From positions 1 through 64,000 of the forward strand of contig CAJWTF010000004.1 in the NCBI GenBank assembly GCA_913046825.1: a stretch of DNA of 64,000 nucleotides, given 5' to 3'. The notes under the pieces were generated by a model. It saw only the letters and a program-made list of their open reading frames with translations. It was not told the DNA's origin and ran no database searches. This document shows positions 8,657 to 17,977 of the stretch, in pieces. The position numbers and the translations under genes were made by a program. How positions within the stretch are numbered: position 1 is the first letter of the stretch; each line of letters begins with the position of its first letter. The DNA comes from an uncultured Rickettsiales bacterium. GTDB lineage: Bacteria; Pseudomonadota; Alphaproteobacteria; UBA8366.

Positions 8657-9502
8657 ATGTTTGAGATAAACCCCCTTTCGGATGCGCTTGGTGCTGAAAT
8701 TGTCGGTTTGGATTTGTCGGAGCCGCTCGACGATGAAAGCTTCGCGCGCGTCCATCAAGCGCACCTGGACTTTCAGGTGATCGTGTTCCGCGATCAGCAC
8801 ATTACCCCCGAACAGCATATCGCCTTTAGCCGCCGTTTCGGTGACCTTTCGGGGCATGTCTACGATCAATTCCTTTTGCCGGGCTATCCCGAGATCCTCA
8901 AAGTTTCCAACAAGAAGAAAGCCGATGGTGATTTCGCCGGATTAGCTTCCGCTGGGCGGCGTTGGCATTCCGACCTTTCCTATTCCGCAACCCCGAGTCT
9001 CGGCTCATTGCTCTATGCGCTTGAAATTCCTCCGAGCGGCGGCGACACGCTGTTCAACAATATGTACCGCGCATATGAGGCGCTTCCCGAAGTGACAAAG
9101 ACACGGATCGCGGACCTCAGAGCTGAGTTCTTGATCGGCAGCGCGCGGAAATATTACACAGAGAATGAACGCCCGGCGTTGACCGCGGAGCAAATGGCGC
9201 AAGTACCTTCCGTCGATCATCCGGTTGTCCGTACTCATCCCGAGACCGGCCGCAAGGCGCTCTATGTGAATCACGCGCACACGGTTTGCATTCTGGGCAT
9301 GAGCGAAGCCGAGAGTGAGGAACTGTTGGCGGAGCTAACCGAACACAGTGTGCAACCGGAGTTCGTCTACCGCCATAAGTGGCGCCTGCATGATCTCGTC
9401 TTTTGGGATAATCGCTGCGGTATGCATATCGCCGAGCCGCCGCCGCCGGATTCTAATCGCCACATGCATCGCACCACGGTCGTCGGCGACACGCCGTATT
9501 AA
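8657..9502 (+). CDS. TauD/TfdA family Fe(II)/2-oxoglutarate dioxygenase (copy 3)
   Basis: 281 residues. Metal ligands His104 and Asp106 in RRWHSDLSY and distal His257 in DNRCGMHIAE; arginine in RHMHRTTV. GGAGAGTAAAATG gives a good ribosome site. It starts MFEINPLSDALGAEIVGLDL and is clearly homologous to the other copies but belongs to a different subgroup, with a GLASAGRRWHSD loop. It stands intact between two degraded loci (dipeptidase remnant upstream, MFS/EamA remnants downstream), so its former operon partners may have been lost. Confidence 0.9.
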   Translation: MFEINPLSDALGAEIVGLDLSEPLDDESFARVHQAHLDFQVIVFRDQHITPEQHIAFSRRFGDLSGHVYDQFLLPGYPEILKVSNKKKADGDFAGLASAGRRWHSDLSYSATPSLGSLLYALEIPPSGGDTLFNNMYRAYEALPEVTKTRIADLRAEFLIGSARKYYTENERPALTAEQMAQVPSVDHPVVRTHPETGRKALYVNHAHTVCILGMSEAESEELLAELTEHSVQPEFVYRHKWRLHDLVFWDNRCGMHIAEPPPPDSNRHMHRTTVVGDTPY

Positions 9503-9541
9503 CTGGCAGTGTCGATCTAGTTCCAACTCGCCTCCAATGCT

Positions 9542-10172
9542 TTGATAAACGCCGGATTCATAACCCCCGCGTATATGGTCCGATCTTTCGTGATACGCCG
9601 TGAAGACAGTATTGAAGTTCCATATGGCTGGGTGATCGTGATTGCGTCGCTTATTTTTCACAGTATTGCGCTGGGGGCACCCAACGTCTTGTTCGTCGCC
9701 CTCAAGCCGATCGCGGCGGGCCTTGGGTCTTTGCGGACAGTAGCATCTTTCGCTTATTCCCTGCTGATGATCGGGTCGGGGGGTAGGTGGCATCGCCATG
9801 TGCTTGTCGATGGATAAGCGCGGGGTCATTCAACCGGTTCTGTTTGGGGCCGTCATGATTGGTCTCGGTGCGATCGTTGCGAGCCAGTTGGAAACCCGTT
9901 GGGGGCTTTATGTCGCGAACGGTGTGTTGATCGGCCTCCTCGGATCGTCCGCGATGATCGCTCCACTTGTCACCAACGCGACACGTTGGTTCGACCGTCG
10001 GCGCGGGCTCGCGGTCGCCATCATTGCATCGGGACAAGGTGCGTCGGGGGCTATCTGGCCGCCGGTCTTACGCTATCTCAAAGATACTGCCGGCTGGCGC
10101 CAGACTTGCTTTTATTTTGGTGTCTTCTCCCTCGCGGTGATGGTTCCGCTCGCCCTGACTTTGCGGCATTAG
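9542..10172 (+). pseudogene. MFS transporter, N-terminal half, frameshifted
   Basis: Two overlapping frames give one MFS N-terminal half: YGWVIVIASLIFHSIALGAP, then FVALKPIAAGLG up to SLLMIGSG, then, after deleting one G from the G6 run at 9778-9783, VGGIAMCLSMDKRG and the TM segments FGAVMIGLGAIVAS to FYFGVFSLAVMVPLALTL. The DKRG loop 2-3 signature is present. The sequence stops after about 200 residues, half the normal length, where it runs straight into an EamA fragment in another frame. The best family guess is the oxalate/formate-antiporter-like MFS branch. It is non-functional as it stands. Confidence 0.75.
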
Positions 10173-10707
10173 CGGCCCCGTTTCTCGGTGAGGCGATTGG
10201 TTGGCGCCGTTGGAGCGCGGCCCTCGTTGGGTTTTCAGGCGTCCTCGTCATCGTGCAGCCGTTCGATGACCCCATGAATATCTATGTCTTGCTACCTTTG
10301 GGCGCGGCCTTCACGAGCGCTTGCCAAGACATTGTGACGCGTCGAATGAGCGATACCGAATCGGCGTTATCGGTTCTCCTATGTTCGAGGTTCTTGTCAT
10401 GTTAGTGGCCGCTTGTTTTGGGTTCACCGGTAATTGGCGTCTGCCAACACCGATGGATTTCGGCGTGCTGGTGCTCACCGGACTGTTATCGGGGGCCGCG
10501 CATTATTTGTTGATCGAAACATTTGTTTTGGCGGAAGCGGCCATTGTAGCTCCGTTCCGATATTCGGCGTTGATATGGGGTCTACTGATCGGCTTCCTTG
10601 TTTGGGATCACTTGCCGACCGGGCTGGATTGGTTCGGCATCTGTCTGATTGTCGGTGGCGGAATCTAAATTATTCACCGCGAATCTAGCCAACGAAAAGC
10701 TAAGTAG
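10173..10707 (+). pseudogene. EamA/DMT transporter, C-terminal part, frameshifted and with stop
   Basis: The frame beginning AAPFLGEAIGWRRWSAALVGFSGVLVIVQPF is the middle of an EamA drug/metabolite transporter; it continues to VTRRMSDTES, changes frame around 10370-10400, and goes on through VLVMLVAACFGFTGNW to FRYSALIWGLLIGFLVWDHLP and GICLIVGGGI. A TAA at 10666 interrupts the usual ending, since the same frame continues IIHRES to a TAG at 10705. The first half of the transporter is missing and the 5' edge abuts the truncated MFS gene, so this is a rearranged relic. Confidence 0.75.
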
Positions 10708-10803
10708 CGGCCTCTGCCTGCGACGAAACACCAGCGTGACTTATCGTTGTCGTTGTCCTAAATCCATGTTGTCTGCAGGCAACGAGCGGTCGGTGCGAAC
10801 ACG

Positions 10804-12261
10804 ATGGATAGTGTATTAGAAGGCTCAGGGGCTGACGGGTTAGCGGCGCTCGACAGACAGGTCCAAGACGATCTCACTGCCCTTTGTTATCCTGCGAAGA
10901 AATGGATCTCGGAAACACGCGGCCCCAACGGCGACGCGGTTCTGGACGCGGTCATTATCGGGGCCGGGATGTGTGGGCTTTCCGCATGTTTTGCACTGCT
11001 GCGCGCCGGTATCAGCAATGTGCGGATACTCGACCGGGCCGTGGGCGGGCGTGAAGGCCCATGGGTGACATACGCCCGGATGGAGACATTGCGGTCGCCA
11101 AAGCAGCTCCTCGGGCCTGCTTCGGGTATTCCCTCGCTAACGTTTCGTGCGTGGTACACGGCGCTGCACGGCGTGGCTGCTTGGGATTGCCTCGATAAGA
11201 TTCCGCGAACGGTCTGGATGGATTATCTGATCTGGTTCCGCCATACGCTCTCGCTGCCGGTGGAAAACGAAGTCGCGGTTGATCGGGTGGCACCCGATGG
11301 CGATCTATTGAAACTTTCCCTTAACGGCGCCAATGAAGATGAAATTTGGACACGCCGCGTTGTCTTGGCGACGGGTCGCGAAGGTTTGGGCGCGGCGAGC
11401 ATTCCGGACTTCATAAATACCGTGCCGAAGGAGCGCTGGGCGCATTCCTCCGACGATATAGATTTTGCCGCCAAAAAAGGAAAACGCGTGGTCGTGATCG
11501 GCGGCGGTGCCTCGGCGGTAGAGAATGCGGCCGAGGCGTTGGAGGCCGGTGCGGCGGAAGTACGCCTTCTGGTGCGCCGGGAGGCGATGCCGCAAATCAA
11601 CAAGATGATGGGCATTGGTTCCTTCGGTCTCGTCGCCGGATTTTCTATGCTCTCGGATGATTGGCGATGGCGCTATCTTCATTACAACGCGGTGGCGCAA
11701 ACCCCGGCGCCGCGCGGCTCAACTTTGCGGGTGAGCCGCCATCCGAATGCTTATTTTCACTTTGGTGTGACGATCTCCCGGATTGAACCCCAAGCAGATT
11801 ACTTGGCGATATCGACGACTAAAGGCCACGCGCTGGAAACAGACTTCATCATTCTTGGCACCGGTTTCGACACCGACCCGATGAAGCAGCCGGTCATGGA
11901 TGGCTACGCGGACAACATCTTGCAATGGCGGGATTGCTACACGCCACCGCCGGGTCTGGAGAATGAAGGCTTGGCGCTGTTCCCCTACCTCAACCGGGAT
12001 TTTTCCTTCAAGGAGCGTGAAGTTGGCAAGACGCCTTGGCTTGAGCGAATCCACTGTTTCAACTACGGCTCCAAAATGAGCCTTGGCAATATCAGCGGCG
12101 ATATTCCGGCGGTGAGCGAAGGTGCTGCCTGGCTAGTACGCGAAATGGCCGCCGGTTTCTACACCGAGGACATTGAGCGGCACTGGCAGTTCCTGCAAGA
12201 TTACGACACGCCGGAACTGCAAGGCGACGAATGGACGCCGAGTGATTTGCCCAACCCCTAA
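10804..12261 (+). CDS. FAD/NAD(P)-binding flavin monooxygenase-like protein
   Basis: 485 residues with two Rossmann motifs: GAGMCG at 53-58 (FAD) and GGGASA at 233-238 (NADPH), and an ATG-like motif LGTGFDTD near residue 350. This is the architecture of class B flavoprotein monooxygenases and their SidA-like relatives, but I see no Baeyer-Villiger fingerprint. It is followed, 27 bases later, by a CMD/AhpD-like gene pair, and the three probably form one transcript. It likely N- or C-hydroxylates an unknown small substrate. Cytoplasmic, no signal peptide. Confidence 0.82.
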   Translation: MDSVLEGSGADGLAALDRQVQDDLTALCYPAKKWISETRGPNGDAVLDAVIIGAGMCGLSACFALLRAGISNVRILDRAVGGREGPWVTYARMETLRSPKQLLGPASGIPSLTFRAWYTALHGVAAWDCLDKIPRTVWMDYLIWFRHTLSLPVENEVAVDRVAPDGDLLKLSLNGANEDEIWTRRVVLATGREGLGAASIPDFINTVPKERWAHSSDDIDFAAKKGKRVVVIGGGASAVENAAEALEAGAAEVRLLVRREAMPQINKMMGIGSFGLVAGFSMLSDDWRWRYLHYNAVAQTPAPRGSTLRVSRHPNAYFHFGVTISRIEPQADYLAISTTKGHALETDFIILGTGFDTDPMKQPVMDGYADNILQWRDCYTPPPGLENEGLALFPYLNRDFSFKEREVGKTPWLERIHCFNYGSKMSLGNISGDIPAVSEGAAWLVREMAAGFYTEDIERHWQFLQDYDTPELQGDEWTPSDLPNP

Positions 12262-12288
12262 CCCGACCCCAACAATGGATCTGCAAAC

Positions 12289-12786
12289 ATGAGCGATATT
12301 TTCGAGACCGCTGCCGTCCGGGCGAGCGGATTAAAAGCGGACCATCCGTTGACCGCCGCCCTTTCGGGTCGCGACGATATCCTGACCATGACCCAACAGG
12401 CGCACGACGCCGCGTTGACGCCGGATGAGCCTGGCGGATTGTCACACGGCGAGCGCGCGGCGCTCTGCTGTAGGATGGCGCGATTGAACCGGGAAGAGGG
12501 ATTGGCGGCGCATTTCCTGGCGTTGATGGCAGGTGTGTCGGCGGCTACCGCGCAGCTTGCCGATCCGGGTTTCGACGGCGGAGATGACGCCCGTCTTGGC
12601 GCCATCCTACGCCATACCGATCTGGTGACTACCGATGCCAAGAGCGTCGTGACGGGCGATATCGCAGCGCTGAAAGATGCCGGTGTCTCCGAAGACGATA
12701 TCGTTCGGTTGTCGGAACTGGTTGCCTTCATCAGTTACCAAATACGCCTGACTATTGGGTTACGCCTGATGGGAGACACGCTATGA
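12289..12786 (+). CDS. CMD domain protein (Avi_7170-like)
   Basis: 165 residues, all-alpha, resembling the small carboxymuconolactone-decarboxylase-related family usually paired with an AhpD-like partner (families TIGR04029/TIGR04030, recalled by pattern, not searched). No CxxC motif is present; the only conserved-looking redox residues are the pair CC in ERAALCCRMA. Its stop overlaps the next start (ATGA at 12783), so translation is coupled. Role unknown, probably accessory to the AhpD-like partner or to the flavoenzyme upstream. Confidence 0.72.
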   Translation: MSDIFETAAVRASGLKADHPLTAALSGRDDILTMTQQAHDAALTPDEPGGLSHGERAALCCRMARLNREEGLAAHFLALMAGVSAATAQLADPGFDGGDDARLGAILRHTDLVTTDAKSVVTGDIAALKDAGVSEDDIVRLSELVAFISYQIRLTIGLRLMGDTL

Positions 12787-13364
12787 GCGATATCCTCCAC
12801 AAGTTCACGACCACGGTCCCCCATTGGCGCCCGCGCGTCACGCCCATCAAACTGGAAGACGCCACGCCGGATCAACTGGATGCGCTGAAGGTCACCCCAT
12901 CGAACACCAAGGTCTCGGACTATGTCCTCGTCCTGGCCCGCGATAGCGAGACCCTGCGTGAGCGCACGCCGCTCTTCAACGCCATCATGTATAATCGGGG
13001 CGGGATGTCCCGTGCCGAGCGGGAACTGGGCGCTGTCGGCACGTCCATCGTTAATCGCTGTGTCTATTGTGCTGCCGTGCATGCCAGCCGGTACAATGTG
13101 CTGGCCAAGGATGTTGCCGTCATCGAGCGTATTTTCGCCGACGGGGAAGATGCGGAACTTGATCCGCGTCAGAGTGCCATTTTCAATTTTTCGGTCAAGC
13201 TATCGAAATGCCCGCCGGATGTCTCAAAAGCCGATATGGAAGCGCTCACCGCTGCCGGGCTCGGTCCCGACGAAGTGCTCGATCTGGTCTTGTCGGCGGC
13301 GTTGTTCGGTTGGGCGAATCGGCTCATGCATACCCTTGGCGATCCCATCGAGAATGAGGATTAG
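12783..13364 (+). CDS. AhpD-like peroxidase-related protein (Avi_7169-like)
   Basis: 193 residues of the alkylhydroperoxidase D/CMD fold. The redox centre is intact: Cys93, Cys96 and His100 in NRCVYCAAVHASRY, with the preceding acidic residues in SRAERELGAVGTS. In this family the CxxC pair cycles between thiol and disulfide to reduce peroxides or regenerate a partner. Start overlaps the previous stop by ATGA. Its own stop overlaps by four bases the stop of the convergent glutathionyl-hydroquinone reductase gene. It provides an intact comparison for the TGA-containing relative at 30095. Confidence 0.85.
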   Translation: MSDILHKFTTTVPHWRPRVTPIKLEDATPDQLDALKVTPSNTKVSDYVLVLARDSETLRERTPLFNAIMYNRGGMSRAERELGAVGTSIVNRCVYCAAVHASRYNVLAKDVAVIERIFADGEDAELDPRQSAIFNFSVKLSKCPPDVSKADMEALTAAGLGPDEVLDLVLSAALFGWANRLMHTLGDPIENED

Positions 13365-14332
13365 GCGCGACTGTGAGGCGACTGTAGCCAGTTCATATCC
13401 GGGCCCGTCGGGACAATCTGGTTTGGATTAAGTTGCGGCATCGACATGTAATATCCGGATTTTATCTCTATAAAGTCACAGGTCTCCGCGATGCCGGGCC
13501 ACTGATAGAGCTCACGGGTATAGTCGGAAAGATTGGGATAATCTTGGAGCCGCCGCAGATTACATTTGAAAAGTCCAAAGTAGACGGGATCAAAGCGTAA
13601 CAGCGTTGGGAAGGTGCGCCAGTCCGCCTCCGTGATGCGATCGCCGGCTAAGTAGCGTTGCTGTCCCAGACGCTCCTCTAGCCAGTCCATCCCTATAAAC
13701 ACCTTGGCGACAGCCTCTTCATACGCGGCCTGCGTCTTGGCGAAACCGGTACGATATACGCCGTTGTTGATGTGGTCGTAGATGAAGGCGTTGACTTCAT
13801 CTATTTCCGCGTGGAGACCTGCTGGGCAGTAGTCCATTGAGTTGGCGCCCAGCTGATCGAACGCCGAATTGAACATTCGAATGATTTCAGAAGATTCGTT
13901 GTTCACAATCGTCTTACGTTCTCGGTCCCACAATGCGGGGACCGTTACTTTGCCGGTATAGGCGGGGTCGGCGGATGTATAGACTTGATGAAGGCGAAAG
14001 ATGCCGTCGTCGCGCGGCTTCATATCGTCGTAGCCTTCTGTATAAGACCATCCCTCGGACTTGGGTGCATCCGCATGGGAAATTGAAATGACGCTTTCGA
14101 GCCCTTTCAGCTTTCGGTAGATGACCGCCCGGTGTGCCCACGGGCAGCTTGGGGCGACGAACAGATGGTATCGTCCCGCCTCCGCCCAAAATCCATCGTC
14201 GCCGGATATACCCGCCGTGCCGTCGGGCGTAATCCAGTTACGGAAAGCGGAGGATGCGCGAATGAAAGCGCCGTTGCGATCTGTCGGTCGTTCGTCGCTC
14301 CCATCCCATTTACCGTCGACCAGTTGACCCAT
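13361..14332 (-). CDS. Glutathionyl-hydroquinone reductase (Xi-class GST, YqjG/ECM4-like)
   Basis: 323 residues. The hallmark CPWAHR motif with catalytic Cys63 (FVAPSCPWAHR) is present, as are NNESSEIIRMFNSAFD for glutathione binding and the C-terminal helical domain. The enzyme reduces glutathionyl-hydroquinones to free hydroquinones. The open frame extends over 100 residues upstream, but ATG 14332 has AAAGGG seven bases ahead and gives the normal MGQLVDGKW start. Cytoplasmic, glutathione dependent. Consistent with metabolism of quinones or aromatic compounds, but the gene is common and stands alone. Confidence 0.9.
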   Translation of the reverse strand: MGQLVDGKWDGSDERPTDRNGAFIRASSAFRNWITPDGTAGISGDDGFWAEAGRYHLFVAPSCPWAHRAVIYRKLKGLESVISISHADAPKSEGWSYTEGYDDMKPRDDGIFRLHQVYTSADPAYTGKVTVPALWDRERKTIVNNESSEIIRMFNSAFDQLGANSMDYCPAGLHAEIDEVNAFIYDHINNGVYRTGFAKTQAAYEEAVAKVFIGMDWLEERLGQQRYLAGDRITEADWRTFPTLLRFDPVYFGLFKCNLRRLQDYPNLSDYTRELYQWPGIAETCDFIEIKSGYYMSMPQLNPNQIVPTGPDMNWLQSPHSRA

Positions 14333-14506
14333 TCTCATTCCCTTTCGCGTAATTATTGGCGGATTTCTGTGGGTACGGTTCATCTTCATAGAAAGAACTG
14401 CATAAACAATTCTTTTTTGGTTCGACCTTGGCATCGTTTCACACGCGGCTCTATTAAAATAGCCTCTCCAATTGGAACGCTCACGACATGAAAGCGGACA
14501 CTTCCT

Positions 14507-14889
14507 ATGATTGATTTTATCGGACAGCCGGAGCCGAATTCCATTCGGCCCTTTAGCCGTGCGACACGAGCCGGCGGATTGATATTTGTCTCCGGTCATT
14601 CGGCACCGCACGATCCCACCAATGTATCCAGAGGGGCGATACACCAGGTGAGCAAGTTCGGAATGCTCTCACCTTCATCGACAATATTCTGCGAGCGGAA
14701 GGGAGTTCCCTGCAGCGCGTCGTGCTGGTGACGATATTGATCACGGACCCGGCGAATTATGCGGCCTGCAATGGGGAATATGTGAAGCACTTTTCTGATG
14801 GGCTGCCCGCGCGTCATACAGCGCGTTTTGGTGTCCCGACGGAAGCGATGGTTGGGTTCTCCTGCATTGCTCTGGCTGCGGATGGATAG
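14507..14889 (+). pseudogene. RidA/YjgF family protein, frameshifted
   Basis: The first frame encodes a typical RidA start (RPFSRATRAGGLIFVSGHSAP). Near 14648-14652 the homology moves to another frame: EQVRNALTFIDNILRAEGSS, then RVVLVTILITDPANYAACNGEYV, then LPARHTARFGVP and a normal stop at 14887. The two parts make a full-length RidA of about 127 residues, so a single one-base indel broke it. RidA hydrolyses reactive enamine/imine intermediates. An intact paralogue lies at 44773. Confidence 0.78.
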
Positions 14890-14993
14890 CGGCGTTCGTA
14901 GTGCCCTGGCAGTACGGGCTCAGAAGGCTACTTAACGCTTATGCGACGATTTTGATGACCCTGATGACCCTCCCCAGAAATGGTTGAACCGCT

Positions 14994-15968
14994 ATGCTGA
15001 GGCATACGATCAAGCGAATCCTGTTGATGTTCCCCACTTTGTTTGGGGCGGCCGTGCTGGTGTTTTTCCTGCTGCGGATCGTGCCGGGGGATATATGCGA
15101 GATCCGTTTCGGTGGGATCGAAGGAGGCGTTTTTGATCAAGAAGCAGTCGATATTTGCCGCCAGGCCAACGGCCTCGATCAACCGCTTTCGGTCCAATTT
15201 ACGGAATTTGTTCGTGGGCTCATTGTGCTCGACTTCGGCGTCTCGATGTGGTCCCGCTCTCCTATCGTGGATGATCTCCGCCATCGGTTTCCGCTTTCAA
15301 TCCAACTGACGATTATGGCGATGGCAGTGTCGATTGTCATCGGCATTCCGTTGGGAGTCGTCGCCGCTCTGCGACAGGATACGTGGATCGACTATACCGC
15401 GCGCACTTTCGGTATTGTAGGCATGGCGGTTCCCTCCTTCTGGCTCGGAATGATGATTATTGTGGGCCTCTTGGTCTCGACGCATCAGCTTTTCGACAAT
15501 GCTTGGATGCCGCCGCTCGAATACGTTTCGTTCTTTGAGGACCCGGTCGAAAATCTCGCGCAATTATTTTGGCCCGCCTTGGCGGTCGGATATCGGTTCT
15601 CCGCCTCGTTGACCCGCTGGACGCGATCCGCTCTTCTTGAAGTCCTGCACGAGGATTACCTCCGCACGGCTCGCGCCAAGGGATTGCTGAAGACCATCGT
15701 CATTCGACGTCATGCCTTGAAGAATTCGATGCTGCCGGTCGTTACGCTTCTGGGGATGGAATTCGCGGCGCTGATGAGTGGCTTGGTCGTCACCGAACAA
15801 GTTTTCAATCTGAACGGAATCGGTAAATGGTTTGTGGTCTCCGTTGAGAATCACGACTTCACATCGACGCAAACCCTCGTCATGCTTTTTGCGCTAATTT
15901 TTGTCGTGACGAACTTCGTCGTCGACCTCATCTATGCTTGGCTCGATCCACGCATTCGCTACAGCTAA
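14994..15968 (+). CDS. ABC transporter permease, DppB/OppB type
   Basis: 324 residues with the usual N-terminal transmembrane segment (IKRILLMFPTLFGAAVLVFF, residues 6-25), a periplasmic region, five further segments and the EAA-type loop EDYLRTARAKGL that contacts the ATPase. It belongs to the dipeptide/oligopeptide/nickel family. A DppC-type gene follows 12 bases later. No solute-binding protein and no ATPase are in the window, so this is either an orphan pair that borrows other components or a partial operon. Confidence 0.88.
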   Translation: MLRHTIKRILLMFPTLFGAAVLVFFLLRIVPGDICEIRFGGIEGGVFDQEAVDICRQANGLDQPLSVQFTEFVRGLIVLDFGVSMWSRSPIVDDLRHRFPLSIQLTIMAMAVSIVIGIPLGVVAALRQDTWIDYTARTFGIVGMAVPSFWLGMMIIVGLLVSTHQLFDNAWMPPLEYVSFFEDPVENLAQLFWPALAVGYRFSASLTRWTRSALLEVLHEDYLRTARAKGLLKTIVIRRHALKNSMLPVVTLLGMEFAALMSGLVVTEQVFNLNGIGKWFVVSVENHDFTSTQTLVMLFALIFVVTNFVVDLIYAWLDPRIRYS

Positions 15969-15980
15969 CCAGCCCTCATC

Positions 15981-16874
15981 ATGACATTGCCCAAAACCAC
16001 CCTGACCAACAGCGAGCTGCCGCCGCCGGTAACAATTGGCCAAAGGCTGATGCGGTTAATTCGCCAGAAAAAGTTGGGTGCGTTCGGCGGTGCGATCATT
16101 CTGGCCATGATCTTGATGGCGGTATTCGCTGAAACAATGTCACCCTATGATCCTCTCGAAAACAACTACGAGCACATATTTCAAGCGCCGAACTCTGAGC
16201 ATTGGCTCGGTACCGACCGCTATGGTCGCGATATCTTAAGCCGCATCATTCACGGCTCTAGAACGGCCCTCTTCATCGGTATAATCAGCGCTTTCCTGGG
16301 CGCGACCACGGGCTTTGTCCTCGGCCTCGCGAGCGGTTATTTCGGCGGTATGTTTGACCTCATTTTCATGCGCTTCATCGATCTCTTTATGGCCTTTCCA
16401 CCGCTGATCATGGTCCTGGCGATCGTCGCGACCTTTGGCAACGCGATGCCATATGTCATCGCCGCCATTTCCGTCTCGATCATTCCCGATAGCGTGCGCA
16501 TTATCCGCGCCAATGCGTTGCAGGTTCGCCAAGCGCCTTATGTTGATTCCGCGATTGCACTGGGATTCAGCCATGCGCGCATCATATTCCGGCACATGCT
16601 GCCGAACGTTATGGCACCTTATCTGATCATTTTTACGGCAGCGGTCGGCGGTGCGATCCTGGCGGAAGCGGCGCTTTCCTTTCTGGGTCTTGGTGTAAAC
16701 GAACCGACCCCAGCCTGGGGTTTGATGCTGCAAGGGGGGACGGAAGAATCGATTACCGGCGTCTATTGGACGGCGTTCTTCCCGGGCGTTGCGATTACTT
16801 TGGCCGTCTTCGGGTTTTTTGTCTTGGGTGACGCGTTGCGCGACGTGCTCGACCCGAAGCTGCGTCGCGGGTAA
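15981..16874 (+). CDS. ABC transporter permease, DppC/OppC type
   Basis: 297 residues. An N-terminal cytoplasmic tail and transmembrane segment (GAFGGAIILAMILMAVFAET) are followed by the family signature HWLGTDRYGRDILSRIIHGSR and the EAA loop PYVDSAIALGFSHARIIFRH. It forms the heterodimeric channel with the DppB-type permease just upstream. It ends 12 bases before the convergent LLM gene, so no ATPase genes follow in this operon. Confidence 0.88.
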   Translation: MTLPKTTLTNSELPPPVTIGQRLMRLIRQKKLGAFGGAIILAMILMAVFAETMSPYDPLENNYEHIFQAPNSEHWLGTDRYGRDILSRIIHGSRTALFIGIISAFLGATTGFVLGLASGYFGGMFDLIFMRFIDLFMAFPPLIMVLAIVATFGNAMPYVIAAISVSIIPDSVRIIRANALQVRQAPYVDSAIALGFSHARIIFRHMLPNVMAPYLIIFTAAVGGAILAEAALSFLGLGVNEPTPAWGLMLQGGTEESITGVYWTAFFPGVAITLAVFGFFVLGDALRDVLDPKLRRG

Positions 16875-16886
16875 ATCTCGAACGCG

Positions 16887-17867
16887 CTAAGCCATCGCCT
16901 CGGCCAACAGCTCGAAGGATCGCACCCGTGCCTTGTGATCCCAAATCGCTGCGGCGACCATGAGTTCGTCGGCGCCGGTGGCCTCGATCAATGGCGCCAG
17001 CTTGTCCTTGATTGTCGCCTTCGAGCCGTGAAACGAGCACGCCAACATTGACGACGATTGCGATTTCTCCATCGGCGACCAGAAATCCTCGATGTCGTCG
17101 ACGGGCGGCGGTAACTGTCCGCGTGTGCCGCGCACCATGCGGGTGAAATTCTGTTGCGGTGAGGTGAACAACCGCTTCGCTTCGTCCTCGGTGTCGGCGA
17201 CAATGGAATTGCAGCCGACCATCACATAGGGCTTGTCGAGCTGTGCCGACGGCTCGAACCGCTCGCGGTAGACCGACACGGCCTGCATCAAGGCCTGCGG
17301 AGCGAAATGTGAGGCGAAGGCGTAGGGCAGGCCGAGTGCCGCGGCAAGTTGGGCGCCGAATAGGCTGGATCCGAGAATCCACAGTGGCACGTTGGTATCC
17401 TCGCCAGGAATAGCATGGATTGCCTGGTTTTCCTGTGGCGGGCCAAGCAGTGCTTGCAGCTCTAGCACGTCTTGCGGAAAATACTCTGACGCGCCTGGGT
17501 CGCGCCGCAGCGCTTGTAGCGTGCGCTGATCGGTCCCCGGTGCCCGTCCTAACCCAAGGTCAATACGGTCGGGAAACAGCGTCGCCAAGGTGCCGAATTG
17601 TTCCGCGATGATCATGGGTGAGTGGTTCGGCAGCATGATGCCGCCGGCGCCAACCCGGATTGTGTTGGTGCCAGCCGCGACGTGACAGATACAGACCGCG
17701 GTAGCGGCACTGGCAATACCCGCGAGGTTGTGATGTTCGGCGAGCCAGAAGCGTGAAAAGCCAGCGGCTTCCGCGTGTTGAGCCAGGTCGAGCGCATTTG
17801 CCAGCGCGTCGGCCGGGGTGAATCCTTCGCCAATATTGGCGAGGTCGAGGACGGAGAGTTTTACCAT
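16887..17867 (-). CDS. LLM-class flavin oxidoreductase (MsnO8-like)
   Basis: 326 residues. The motifs [11 protein letters not shown], then [21 protein letters not shown], then [24 protein letters not shown] and [12 protein letters not shown] are the standard landmarks of the bacterial luciferase-like family annotated as MsnO8. It uses reduced FMN and oxygen; the physiological substrate of these common proteins is mostly unknown. It is transcribed alone, downstream of the peroxiredoxin gene and its terminator. Confidence 0.88.
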   Translation of the reverse strand: MVKLSVLDLANIGEGFTPADALANALDLAQHAEAAGFSRFWLAEHHNLAGIASAATAVCICHVAAGTNTIRVGAGGIMLPNHSPMIIAEQFGTLATLFPDRIDLGLGRAPGTDQRTLQALRRDPGASEYFPQDVLELQALLGPPQENQAIHAIPGEDTNVPLWILGSSLFGAQLAAALGLPYAFASHFAPQALMQAVSVYRERFEPSAQLDKPYVMVGCNSIVADTEDEAKRLFTSPQQNFTRMVRGTRGQLPPPVDDIEDFWSPMEKSQSSSMLACSFHGSKATIKDKLAPLIEATGADELMVAAAIWDHKARVRSFELLAEAMA

Positions 17868-17917
17868 GGCGCCAATTTAGAGCATGCGCGCCGCCATACC
17901 AGCAAGCATCGATCTTA

Positions 17918-17953
17918 ATAACAAAACAGCGGTGGCTCGCTGGAGCCACCGCT
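17918..17953 (-). terminator. Rho-independent terminator of the peroxiredoxin gene
   Basis: Perfect 11-bp stem AGCGGTGGCTC/GAGCCACCGCT (17928-17938 and 17943-17953) with a four-base loop. Read on the minus strand it is followed by GTTTTGTTATT. It lies about 25 bases after the peroxiredoxin stop and before the LLM start. Confidence 0.85.
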
Positions 17954-17977
17954 GCATATTTTTTCGATGCCGATGAC

